Shown here: in pieces, positions 34,403-41,546 of the stretch | How the letters are laid out: the number at the start of each line of letters is the position of its first letter | How positions within the stretch are numbered: the first letter of the stretch is position 1 | DNA from: GYS-P2D sp964414425 | Lineage (GTDB): Bacteria; Bacteroidota; Bacteroidia; Chitinophagales; Saprospiraceae | Assembly: GCA_964414425.1 (NCBI GenBank) | Contig: CAYPWL010000008.1 | Coordinates: 25,564-89,563 of the forward strand | Length of the DNA: 64,000 bases | Reading direction: 5' to 3' | The notes under the pieces: model-generated | What the model was told of the DNA's origin: nothing | The model's input: only the letters and a program-made list of their open reading frames with translations | Databases searched by the model: none | Program-made: the position numbers and the translations under genes

Positions 34403-36184
34403 CTATAAATTATACTCATTTTCTTGGATCAGATAATCTGCGATTTCTCTTTTTAGAGCTTTTACATTTTTTAGCGGATAATCACAGAACTTATTGATGG
34501 CAGTCATATATGAAGATTGCTTTCCTTCTAATACGAACGAGCCAACAGCTTCTTGAGCACTTATTAATATTCTGTTTTTAGCACTTTGGAAGTGTACCTC
34601 CATGATCGCCTTCTGTATTTTTTGATCGACTCCTTTGCCCGCACTAACATTTTGGTTGTAGCGAAGTAATAAAGACTCGGATATGAATAGATCAATCAGG
34701 ATGTCCGCAAGATTCATCAATATTTCTTGCTCCTCTTTGATGTTGATTTTCCCTTTCATAGCTAACTGGCCGACCGAACCGATTAGCATAAGCGCTGACT
34801 TTCTGAACCCTATGACTGCTTGAGCCTCTGCAGAGAGATCAGTATGATCACTATTCGATCCAGTTAAGAGCTCTTGCTGAACCGCCATAGCTGGTGTAGC
34901 AAAATCCAATGCGCCTTTCATGGCACTTTTAAAGATGATATTGAGCATGAGCATCCTGTTGATCTCATTAGTGCCCTCATAGATCATGGCTATCCGCGCA
35001 TCTCTATATCCTCGAGCCGCTCTGCCTTCCTCACTATATCCCATGCCACCGTGTATTTGCACACACTCGTTAGCAACGTAATTTACATTTTCTGAGAGCG
35101 TTATCTTGAGGATAGAGCTTTCGAGAGCATACTCCTCAGCTGCGAGTAGTTCTGCCTCAGCATAACTCTTCCCTTCCTCCATTAATACTTCGGTGTAGTC
35201 ATTGATCAAGCCTGTAGTACGATATACTGCCGCTTCTGCTGCATAGGTTCTTACTGCTTGCTCAGCAATTTTTGATTTGATGGCTCCAAAGCTTGATATC
35301 GATCGTCCAAACTGTACACGTTCATTGGCATACTTGATTGAGATGTCTGTTAGCCCTTTGGATCCGCCCAAAGCAAATGGACCAATCTTATATCTTCCGG
35401 CATTCAGTACATTAAAAGCGATAAGGTGTCCTTGACCTTTTTCTCCTAATAGATTTTCTACGGGGACTTTTACATTTTCGAAGAATACTTGTCTTGTTGA
35501 TGATCCTTTGATTCCGAGTTTTTTCTCTTCAGCGCCTAATGTCAATCCTGGCATTCCCTTTTCTAAGATGAACCCAGTAAAGTCTTTACCTTCTATTTTG
35601 GCAAATACAATAAATACATCAGCAAACCCAGCATTGGTGATCCACATCTTCTGTCCATTGATGAGGTAGTGTGTACCATCATCAGATAGGTCAGCGCGCG
35701 TCTTAGCAGCCAAGGCATCTGAGCCAGAACTTGGTTCTGTGAGGCAGTATGAGGCTACCTTATCACCTGATATAAGCTCCGGCAGATATTTTTGCTTTTG
35801 CTCTTCGGTTCCAAAGTAAAGTATCGGTAACATACCTATACCAGTATGTGCGCCTATAGTAGTAGAGAATGCTCCAGTCGGGCCTACCGCCTCGAGTACC
35901 ACGGAGTTGGTATTAGGGTCCATCTGCATACCGCCATATTCCTCTGGCATATGTGTACCCAGTATTCCGAGATCACCAAGCTTCTTAAGCAACACACGAT
36001 TTAGCTCAAACTCTCCTTGCTCCATCCGATCTGCCACTGGTTCGAAGTCATTTTTCACAAACTCTTCGACCGTTGATTTAATCATCTTCTGCTCCTCCGT
36101 CAGATTTTCTGGCGTGAATATTTCTCCTTCAAACCCTTCTATTAAGAAGTGTGCTCCTTTCTGTAGTTTTACTGCTGTCTCCAT
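34403..36184 (-). CDS. Acyl-CoA dehydrogenase
   Basis: The ATG at 36184 gives 593 residues, the normal size of the larger, VLCAD-like class of Bacteroidota acyl-CoA dehydrogenases. A longer frame would add 53 residues without family similarity. The core shows EEYGGMQMDPN, ASYCLTEPSSGSDALAAKTRA (FAD contact), YLINGQKMWITNAGFADVF, the VQIHGGMGYSEEGRAARGYRDARIAMIYEGTNEI catalytic segment and a helical C-terminal extension. It introduces the first double bond in fatty acid beta-oxidation and passes electrons to ETF. It diverges from yraN; two copies of a 13-base sequence with an inverted repeat lie between them. Confidence 0.95.
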   Translation of the reverse strand: METAVKLQKGAHFLIEGFEGEIFTPENLTEEQKMIKSTVEEFVKNDFEPVADRMEQGEFELNRVLLKKLGDLGILGTHMPEEYGGMQMDPNTNSVVLEAVGPTGAFSTTIGAHTGIGMLPILYFGTEEQKQKYLPELISGDKVASYCLTEPSSGSDALAAKTRADLSDDGTHYLINGQKMWITNAGFADVFIVFAKIEGKDFTGFILEKGMPGLTLGAEEKKLGIKGSSTRQVFFENVKVPVENLLGEKGQGHLIAFNVLNAGRYKIGPFALGGSKGLTDISIKYANERVQFGRSISSFGAIKSKIAEQAVRTYAAEAAVYRTTGLINDYTEVLMEEGKSYAEAELLAAEEYALESSILKITLSENVNYVANECVQIHGGMGYSEEGRAARGYRDARIAMIYEGTNEINRMLMLNIIFKSAMKGALDFATPAMAVQQELLTGSNSDHTDLSAEAQAVIGFRKSALMLIGSVGQLAMKGKINIKEEQEILMNLADILIDLFISESLLLRYNQNVSAGKGVDQKIQKAIMEVHFQSAKNRILISAQEAVGSFVLEGKQSSYMTAINKFCDYPLKNVKALKREIADYLIQENEYNL

Positions 36185-36196
36185 GGCGATTATTTT

Positions 36197-36209
36197 ACTC
36201 TTAGTATAT
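36197..36209. promoter_or_regulatory. First copy of an ACTCTTAGTATAT repeat
   Basis: The 13 bases ACTCTTAGTATAT occur here, 13 bases upstream of the acyl-CoA dehydrogenase start, and again at 36273-36285. The copy here is an imperfect inverted repeat (TTTTAC-TCTTA-GTATAT). Its place near the start codon would suit a repressor site. Confidence 0.35.
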
Positions 36210-36266
36210 GTTTTAAACTCATAAAAAAGTTGCCTATGCTTATTTTGTTCTAAATATAGGGTGTAA

Positions 36267-36287
36267 AAATATACTCTTAGTATATTT
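36267..36287. promoter_or_regulatory. Perfect inverted repeat with second copy, possible operator
   Basis: AAATATAC-TCTTA-GTATATTT has eight-base arms and a five-base spacer, and contains the second copy of ACTCTTAGTATAT. It lies 46 bases before the yraN start and 83 bases before the acyl-CoA dehydrogenase start. TetR-type regulators of fatty acid oxidation use sites of this shape, so regulation of the dehydrogenase is a possible role. Confidence 0.35.
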
Positions 36288-36333
36288 AATTTGCGGCTGC
36301 CTTGATTTGAGGGCATAACTTTATCTTTAGAGG

Positions 36334-36696
36334 ATGACGCCACAACAAGTCATAGGTAAGAAGGGTGAAGAGCTTGCACAAGCTTATCTGCAATCTCAAG
36401 GCTATAAGATCAAAGAAACGAATTGGAAATTTAGTCATGCCGAGATAGATATTATCGCAGAAAAAGAAGGTGTCTTGATCTTTGTAGAGGTGAAGACTAA
36501 GACCTATACCTACTATGGCGAACCGGAAGAATCTGTAGACGCTAAAAAAGAGCGGTTAATCTGTGATGCTGCAGCCTCCTACATGGTCAAAAACGATTAT
36601 GAGTGGGAATTCAGATTTGACATTATTTCTATCCTGCTGACTAAGGACTCACATGAAATGAAACATTTTGAGGATGCCTTTTTTCCTGGGATTTGA
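36334..36696 (+). CDS. YraN-family (UPF0102) endonuclease-like protein
   Basis: The 120-residue protein has the UPF0102 signature: GKKGEELAQAYLQSQGYKIKETNWKFSHAEIDIIAEKEGVLIFVEVKTK. The E-x-D-x-E-x-K arrangement is that of a PD-(D/E)XK nuclease fold (HAEIDII and FVEVKTK). The family is widely conserved but its function is not settled; a nuclease role in DNA repair is proposed. The gene diverges from the acyl-CoA dehydrogenase. Confidence 0.9.
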   Translation: MTPQQVIGKKGEELAQAYLQSQGYKIKETNWKFSHAEIDIIAEKEGVLIFVEVKTKTYTYYGEPEESVDAKKERLICDAAASYMVKNDYEWEFRFDIISILLTKDSHEMKHFEDAFFPGI

Positions 36697-36758
36697 GTGA
36701 CATCCCAATCAGACAAAAAAACACCTGCGACACACTTTCAATAAATGTATAAATGGAT

Positions 36759-36766
36759 TACATTTG
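36759..36766 (+). promoter_or_regulatory. Bacteroidota -7 element upstream of rpmE2
   Basis: TACATTTG is an exact match to TAnnTTTG and lies 19 bases before the ATG, giving a very short leader. A T-rich stretch (TTTC) sits about 20 bases further upstream, where the -33 element is expected. Confidence 0.55.
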
Positions 36767-36785
36767 CAGCCCTAATTAAAAAGTG

Positions 36786-37109
36786 ATGAAAAAAGATACA
36801 CATCCATCAGAGTATAGACTTGTAGTTTTCAAAGATTTCTCTTGTGATAAATCGTGGTTATCACGTTCATGTGCCAATACTAAAGATACGATCACATGGG
36901 AGGATGGTAATGAGTATCCACTGGTTAAGTTAGAGATATCTAATCAGTCTCACCCATTCTTCACAGGTAAGATGAAGTTTGTTGATACGGCAGGACGTAT
37001 TGATAAGTTCAATAAGAAGTTTGCTAAGTTTGGCAACAGGAAGAAAGGCGCAGAGCCAGCTCCTGAGTCACCTGCGGCCGAAGTGCCAGCGGAAGAGACT
37101 GCAGAGTAA
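36786..37109 (+). CDS. rpmE2: Type B 50S ribosomal protein L31
   Basis: The 107-residue protein is the zinc-free (type B) form of L31, lacking the Cys motif: MKKDTHPSEYRLVVFKDFSCDKSWLSRSC and HPFFTGKMKFVDTAGRIDKFNKKF. The C-terminal tail, rich in Ala, Pro and Glu (EPAPESPAAEVPAEETAE), is longer than in many species. ATG at 36786 is used; a GTG three bases earlier is not needed. A strong terminator follows 23 bases after the stop. Confidence 0.95.
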   Translation: MKKDTHPSEYRLVVFKDFSCDKSWLSRSCANTKDTITWEDGNEYPLVKLEISNQSHPFFTGKMKFVDTAGRIDKFNKKFAKFGNRKKGAEPAPESPAAEVPAEETAE

Positions 37110-37132
37110 TAACTATAAGAACAAAATAAATA

Positions 37133-37158
37133 ACCTCACCTCTGGGTGGGGTTTTTTT
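37133..37158 (+). terminator. Intrinsic terminator after rpmE2, touching the next start codon
   Basis: ACCTCACC pairs with GGTGGGGT over eight bases (one G-T pair) around a four-base loop, then seven Ts run to 37158. The next gene starts at 37161, so the T tract ends two bases before its ATG. Confidence 0.85.
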
Positions 37159-37160
37159 AT

Positions 37161-38330
37161 ATGAGCAATTTTGATTTAGTCTTATTCGATGATATACAGT
37201 GGGAGCAACTGTTTCCATTGACCTTATCCAGGCCATGCAGTGCTATCAGGATTGGTATGTCGACCATTGCTCAAAAGTGGAGTGGGGCATTCGATCGTCC
37301 TCAAGTCTACTATCATGCAGCAGACTATCTACGCCAGCGATTTACACCATCTGAGTCATCAGAGGTATTGCTGATTAATGGTGCCGTTTTGCCAACTGTT
37401 GATCTCGTCGAGGCTATACAAAATCTACCCAATGGAGTACTACTCAAAAGTGGAGAAGTTAATGTTGCACTTAAGGTAGATAACTACAACAGCGAAGACT
37501 CATTAGGAGACATCTTCAAGGGCTTATCCGAACAGGAGATGTCTGCAATTGAGGTGCTCAACTATCCAGAGGATATATTAAGCCTCAATGATGTGTGGAT
37601 TGAGCGAGATTTTAAGCGTGAGGAGGTTGGTACATTCGGACATATCGATGCGGAGACTAAGATCATAGGTTCGACAGATTATATTCATATAGGGGCCGGT
37701 GCTACGGTACATGCCCAGAGCATCAATACGACGGATGGTCCAGTATATATCGGTAAAGATGTATTAATCATGGAGGGCGCCATGCTCAGGGGTCCACTCG
37801 TGATCTCTGACGGTAGCGTAGTAAAGATGGGCGCTAAGATCTATGGTAAGACCAGTATCGGTAATCTGTGTAAAGTAGGTGGAGAGATAAAACGAGCAGT
37901 TATCCATTGTCATAGTAATAAGGGTCATGAAGGCTATCTTGGAGATAGCGTGATAGGAGAGTGGTGCAACTTTGGCGCTGATAGCAACAACTCCAACATG
38001 AAGAATACCTACGGCAAGGTAAGTCTCTATGATATCGCCAACAATCAAAAGAGGCGAACGGAAGAGCAGTTCTTGGGTATGATCATGGGCGATCACTGTC
38101 GATGTGCCATCAATACGCAGTTCAATACGGGTACAGTGGCGGCGTACTATGCCAACATATTTGGGTCACCACCATCGACTTATATCAAGCCCTTCCAGTG
38201 GGGCGCGGATGAGATCTATGATCTGGATAAAGCTCTCGCTGTAGTTCGCTTGGTTTATGATCGCAGACAGATGGATTTTACTCTAGGAGACGAAGCCATC
38301 ATCCGTCACATACATCAAAGCTATACTTAG
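37161..38330 (+). CDS. GlmU-like putative sugar nucleotidyltransferase
   Basis: The 389-residue protein has an N-terminal nucleotidyltransferase-like region (MSNFDLVLFDDIQWEQLFPLTLSRPCSAIRIGMSTIAQKW, with PLT.SRP.. in place of the usual GxGTR loop) and a C-terminal left-handed beta-helix (about residues 165-330) of hexapeptide repeats (IGAGATVHAQ, IGKDVLIMEGAM, GVVKMGAKIYG, VIGEWCNFGADSNNSN). Such proteins are typical of Bacteroidota and are annotated as GlmU-like; the substrate is unknown. ATG at 37161 is preferred because an upstream GTG would lie inside the terminator hairpin. Confidence 0.88.
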   Translation: MSNFDLVLFDDIQWEQLFPLTLSRPCSAIRIGMSTIAQKWSGAFDRPQVYYHAADYLRQRFTPSESSEVLLINGAVLPTVDLVEAIQNLPNGVLLKSGEVNVALKVDNYNSEDSLGDIFKGLSEQEMSAIEVLNYPEDILSLNDVWIERDFKREEVGTFGHIDAETKIIGSTDYIHIGAGATVHAQSINTTDGPVYIGKDVLIMEGAMLRGPLVISDGSVVKMGAKIYGKTSIGNLCKVGGEIKRAVIHCHSNKGHEGYLGDSVIGEWCNFGADSNNSNMKNTYGKVSLYDIANNQKRRTEEQFLGMIMGDHCRCAINTQFNTGTVAAYYANIFGSPPSTYIKPFQWGADEIYDLDKALAVVRLVYDRRQMDFTLGDEAIIRHIHQSYT

Positions 38331-39010
38331 TGAAGCGGGCGCCCTGGTATAAGATGGCCATGAGCTATCTGAGAGATATTCATATAGAGAGTTGCAGCTC
38401 TGATTATAATCCAGATATGCAGGTCTTGTTGTCCAGAGGACGCTACCAGCTTGTGACAGCCAAGGCGATTTATTCTCATGAAGACTTGTATAGCAACTTC
38501 TCCAAGATATTAGTTGATACCATCGACCTGTCTAAGGCAGACGTGCGCAAGGTGTTAGTCCTTGGGCTTGGATTAGGGAGTATACCGATCATATTGGATC
38601 AGATAGATGAGGGCGGATTTGAGATTACCGCTGTCGAGATCGACGAGGTGGTCTGTGAGCTTGCTGCGGAGTATGCTTATCCGATGATACAATCGCCTAT
38701 ACATACAGTAATTGCCGATGCCTATCAGTATGTGATAGATTGTACTGAGGAGTATGATCTCATCTGTGTGGATCTATTTTTAGGGGATACGACTCCACCG
38801 AAGTTTAGGTCCAAGCAATTCTTAGAGCGACTCGGCGATCTGACCAGCACAGGTGCAGTATTATATAATACGATCGCCTACACTGACCAGGACAAAAAGA
38901 GATCGAAGGGCTTCTACTTAGATGTTTTCAAAGATGTATTTCCAGATTCGGAAATGGTCTATGCACATAAAAATTATATGCTTATCAGTCACAGCCGTTG
39001 GTTTAGGTAA
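38330..39010 (+). CDS. Spermidine synthase-like methyltransferase
   Basis: The 226-residue protein has the Rossmann fold of spermidine synthases and related SAM-dependent enzymes: VLVLGLGLGSIPIILDQ, then AVEIDEVVCELA, IADAYQYVIDCTEEYDLICVDLFLGDTTPPKFRSKQFL. The gatekeeper residues for polyamine binding are not evident, so it may act on another substrate. The start is a GTG that overlaps the TAG stop of the preceding gene by one base (TAGTG); ATG at 38354 is an alternative. It is coupled to the nucleotidyltransferase gene. Confidence 0.85.
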   Translation: MKRAPWYKMAMSYLRDIHIESCSSDYNPDMQVLLSRGRYQLVTAKAIYSHEDLYSNFSKILVDTIDLSKADVRKVLVLGLGLGSIPIILDQIDEGGFEITAVEIDEVVCELAAEYAYPMIQSPIHTVIADAYQYVIDCTEEYDLICVDLFLGDTTPPKFRSKQFLERLGDLTSTGAVLYNTIAYTDQDKKRSKGFYLDVFKDVFPDSEMVYAHKNYMLISHSRWFR

Positions 39011-39048
39011 CGGCAAGTGCTACTTTTACACTCCTAAATAAGAGAACC

Positions 39049-39666
39049 ATGATGAATATCAATGTATATGTTCTGATAGGCTTGACGGCCTTCTTCCTCC
39101 TTTCAGGGATTATCTCAGCTTTTGCATTTGGATTTTGGTGGGCGTTGCCACTGTTGATTATTGGATTGATATTATTAGCTATCTATATTCTTTTTGGTAG
39201 CGTTAACTCTGCAGCTAAGCATATCCAAAATGAAGAGTTTGAAGAAGCTGACAAAAAGCTCGGACTTACTCTTAAGCCAGACTGGCTATATGTGACGCAG
39301 CGTGCATTCTACTACATCATGAAAGGAAGTATCGCTATGCATCGCAAGGATACTACCGAGGCAGAGGCATTGTTTGATAAGGCACTTGCCATGGATCTCC
39401 CATCGGATAATGAGAAAGGCATGTTGCTCTTACAGCTTGCTAATATCAATGGCTCCAAAGGCAAATGGCGTGCCGCCAAAAATTATGTGCGCGAAGCGAA
39501 GAAGCTAAATATCACAGAAGAAGCGATCAAAGCTCAATTACTACAGATAGAAAAAGCAGTAGGCCAAAGCGGCCAGATCAAAGCAGCTCGGAGTATGGGT
39601 AAGCAGGGCATGGGCATGATCTCTCAAGGTGGTAAAACCAAGAGAAGACGTCCCAAGTCTCGATAG
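39049..39666 (+). CDS. Membrane protein with TPR-like helical domain
   Basis: The 205-residue product has two adjacent membrane helices at the N-terminus (about 5-27 and 29-50) and a soluble helical domain. The latter has a tetratricopeptide-like repeat pattern (EEFEEADKKLGLTLKPDWLYVTQRAFYYIMKGSIAMHRKDTTEAEALFDKALAMDLPSDNEKGMLLLQLANINGSKGKWRAAKNYV), and the C-terminus is basic (KTKRRRPKSR). It is probably anchored in the inner membrane and interacts with other proteins through the repeats. 38 bases after the previous gene, so same operon. Confidence 0.85.
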   Translation: MMNINVYVLIGLTAFFLLSGIISAFAFGFWWALPLLIIGLILLAIYILFGSVNSAAKHIQNEEFEEADKKLGLTLKPDWLYVTQRAFYYIMKGSIAMHRKDTTEAEALFDKALAMDLPSDNEKGMLLLQLANINGSKGKWRAAKNYVREAKKLNITEEAIKAQLLQIEKAVGQSGQIKAARSMGKQGMGMISQGGKTKRRRPKSR

Positions 39667-39776
39667 TTAGAAAATTATCAAAGAATCAGCTTTTCGAAAG
39701 CGAAACATTAAATGATATCGATACAAAGCGCTATTTATTAAATGAAATCGATTTATTGGTTCATTTCATTAGAATA

Positions 39777-39809
39777 TTTGCAATAAACAATCACATCGCC
39801 TTATATTTG
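39777..39809 (+). promoter_or_regulatory. Promoter of the tandem tRNA-like genes
   Basis: TTTG (39777-39780) and TATATTTG (39802-39809) match the -33 and -7 elements of Bacteroidota promoters, with 21 bases between them. Transcription would begin about 40 bases upstream of the first tRNA-like gene. Each gene also has a TTTGACAATAC sequence directly before its first base, which may act as a second promoter or a processing site. Confidence 0.6.
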
Positions 39810-39855
39810 TAATAGCAATCGAAGGATAACAACGAAATATACATTTTGACAATAC

Positions 39856-39967
39856 TGTGAGGTGATGAAACAGGTAGACGTGCCCTCTTGTCTCGGGGGT
39901 GGAGGATAGCGATAAACTTGCAAAAGCTAAGCTCTCTGTGGAGGTTCGAATCCTTCTCTCACAGCCA
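39856..39967 (+). tRNA. tRNA-like gene 1, class II, anticodon GTC, 40-nt variable region
   Basis: A full cloverleaf can be drawn. Acceptor: TGTGAGG pairs with TCTCACA (seven pairs, one G-T), discriminator G at 39964, encoded CCA at 39965-39967. D arm: ATG/CGT with loop AAACAGGTAGA, the leucine type. Anticodon stem CCCTC/GGGGG with loop TTGTCTC gives the anticodon GTC (39890-39892), formally Asp, but a T follows it where a purine is usual. T arm: GGAGG/CCTTC with TTCGAAT loop. The variable region spans 40 bases (39900-39939), against 10-20 in normal Leu or Ser tRNAs, and can form a hairpin with a GCAA loop. Total 109 nt without CCA. Aspartate decoding by this RNA is doubtful. Confidence 0.65.
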
Positions 39968-39971
39968 GATA

Positions 39972-39990
39972 CTATCCTAATAGAGGATAG
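39972..39990 (+). other. Hairpin between the two tRNA-like genes
   Basis: CTATCC and GGATAG form six pairs with a seven-base loop in the 38-base spacer, followed by GTTCTTT. It could help processing or partial termination between the two copies. Confidence 0.4.
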
Positions 39991-40005
39991 GTTCTTTGAC
40001 AATAC

Positions 40006-40114
40006 TGTAAGGTGATGAAATAGGTAGACGTGCCCTCTTGTCTCGGGGGTGGAGGATAGCGATAAACTTGCAAAAGCTAAGCTCTCCGTGGAGGTTCGAA
40101 TCCTTCTCTTACAG
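40006..40114 (+). tRNA. tRNA-like gene 2, class II, anticodon GTC, no encoded CCA
   Basis: This copy lies exactly 150 bases after the first and differs from it at four positions in 109. Two of them are a paired change in the acceptor stem (TGTGAGG/TCTCACA becomes TGTAAGG/TCTTACA, so G-C becomes A-T), one is in the D loop (C to T) and one in the variable region (T to C). Anticodon, T arm and the rest of the variable region are identical. The discriminator G at 40114 is followed by CGG, so CCA would have to be added. The compensatory pair shows that the stem is kept by selection. Confidence 0.65.
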
Positions 40115-40124
40115 CGGAAAAATT

Positions 40125-40162
40125 AAGCGCCTTACAACATATGGTTTTTTGGCGCTTTTTTT
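40125..40162 (+). terminator. Intrinsic terminator after the tRNA-like genes
   Basis: AAGCGCC (40125-40131) pairs with GGCGCTT (40151-40157) and the second arm runs into seven Ts. It lies 11 bases after the second tRNA-like gene. The downstream permease must therefore start after it, which supports the ATG at 40222. Confidence 0.85.
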
Positions 40163-40221
40163 GTTGGTGCATAGGCGTAAGTATAGATTGCCCTTGGGTT
40201 TATTTAGCTATTTTGGAGAGG

Positions 40222-41475
40222 ATGCCTTTTAAATCATATCAGAAGTATATTGTCGCTGCGGTACCGCTCATATTAGTGGCACTGTTGATATTTTACTTCA
40301 GCGATATATTTACTTACATCATATTGGCTTGGGTGGTATCGATGATAGGTGCGCCTATCAATCAGCGTCTACAGGGTATCATCGGCAAAACAGCCGCTGC
40401 CTTAACTACATTGGTTTCGTTCTCTCTGATATTAGGATTGTTATTCTACTTGTTCATACCACCGATCGTACAGCAGACACAGAAATTTGGCAGTATAGAT
40501 TACAACCAGTTGGCCAAGAGTTTTGAGGAACCACTGGATGATTGGAATACATGGTTGATCGATAAGGGAATACTACCATCAGGCGATACAGATGCTCTAC
40601 TACCTGATGAGATCACTGATGACGGTCACATAGAAGAGCAAATAGCACGAGTAGATTCTGCTTATACCACTGATAATGGTCAAAATATCACCCTTATTGT
40701 TAACGTCCATAATGAGCGTGACGAAATACTGAATGAACTTGAAGTTGTAGAAACCGATGATTTTTTTGAGAGAGCCAAGAAAAACATTATCCAGTTTTTC
40801 AATCCCTCTCGGATTACGGGATTGTTTAGTTCGGTATTGGGATTTCTCGGCAACCTCTTGATAACTATTCTATCTGTATTATTTATCGCTTTCTTTTTCT
40901 TGAAGGAAAATGGTTTGTTCACACAAAGTGTCAGGTCAGTCGTACCCAATACCTATGAAGAAAAAGCAGTGCACGTCATTGATCAAAGTGCCAAACTGCT
41001 AATTAGGTATTTCGTTGGTGTTGCAACACAAGTAACGGTAATCACCATTTTTATAACTACCATTTTAAGTTTCTTAGGCTTTGAGAATGCCTTGCTGATT
41101 GGCTTTTTTGCAGCGTTGATGAATGTTGTTCCTTATTTGGGCCCAATACTCGGAGCATCTTTTGCTGTGATTATTGTCGTCTCGGCTAATCTGGATGTTT
41201 CCTTTTATGAAGTTTTACTTCCTAAGATTCTCAAAATCTTAGGCGTCTTTGCTGTCATGCAATTGATTGATAATTTTCTTGTGCAGCCTAACATTTTCTC
41301 TAAGAGTGTCAAGGCTCACCCGCTGGAGATATTCATCGTAGTGCTTATGGGAGCTAAGATAGGAGGTGTCACCGGTATGATACTGGCCATACCTGCATAT
41401 ACGGTAATACGTGTTTTAGCCAAGGTGTTCCTCAGCGAATTCAAAGTTGTGCAGCGGATTACCAAAGGACTTTAA
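40222..41475 (+). CDS. AI-2E family transporter
   Basis: The ATG at 40222 follows a GGAGAGG sequence and gives 417 residues; a longer frame begins inside the tRNA terminator and is rejected. The protein has about eight membrane helices with the family plan: helices 1-2 near the N-terminus, a large extracytoplasmic region (about residues 85-190, acidic), then RSVVPNTYEEKAVHV and the C-terminal helices with IGFFAALMNVVPYLGPILGA and NFLVQPNIFSKSVKAHPLEIF. The family is annotated from AI-2 export but many members transport other things (for example, sodium/proton exchange). Function here is open. Confidence 0.93.
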   Translation: MPFKSYQKYIVAAVPLILVALLIFYFSDIFTYIILAWVVSMIGAPINQRLQGIIGKTAAALTTLVSFSLILGLLFYLFIPPIVQQTQKFGSIDYNQLAKSFEEPLDDWNTWLIDKGILPSGDTDALLPDEITDDGHIEEQIARVDSAYTTDNGQNITLIVNVHNERDEILNELEVVETDDFFERAKKNIIQFFNPSRITGLFSSVLGFLGNLLITILSVLFIAFFFLKENGLFTQSVRSVVPNTYEEKAVHVIDQSAKLLIRYFVGVATQVTVITIFITTILSFLGFENALLIGFFAALMNVVPYLGPILGASFAVIIVVSANLDVSFYEVLLPKILKILGVFAVMQLIDNFLVQPNIFSKSVKAHPLEIFIVVLMGAKIGGVTGMILAIPAYTVIRVLAKVFLSEFKVVQRITKGL

Positions 41476-41512
41476 TATTTTTGTAGACGATCTGTCGACT
41501 ATTACGGTTCAG

Positions 41513-41540
41513 TTGCAAAAGCGACTTTTTACTACATTTG
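41513..41540 (+). promoter_or_regulatory. Promoter-like TTG...TACATTTG in the spacer after the permease
   Basis: TTG (41513-41515) and TACATTTG (41533-41540), 17 bases apart, match the Bacteroidota promoter form. No plus-strand gene follows before the convergent DUF4197 gene, so it may drive a non-coding RNA. Confidence 0.5.
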
Positions 41541-41546
41541 ACAAAG

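Noticed and set aside
39856..40114. Selenocysteine tRNA
   Set aside because: The anticodon loop does not hold TCA and the acceptor has seven pairs with a normal discriminator. No selD, selA or selB gene is in the window.
39856..40114. Ordinary tRNA-Asp genes
   Set aside because: The anticodon reads GTC, but the 40-nt variable region, the leucine-type D arm and T at position 37 do not fit tRNA-Asp.
40141..40221. Upstream start of the AI-2E transporter
   Set aside because: The extra residues would be coded by the terminator of the tRNA-like genes, so the ATG at 40222 is used.
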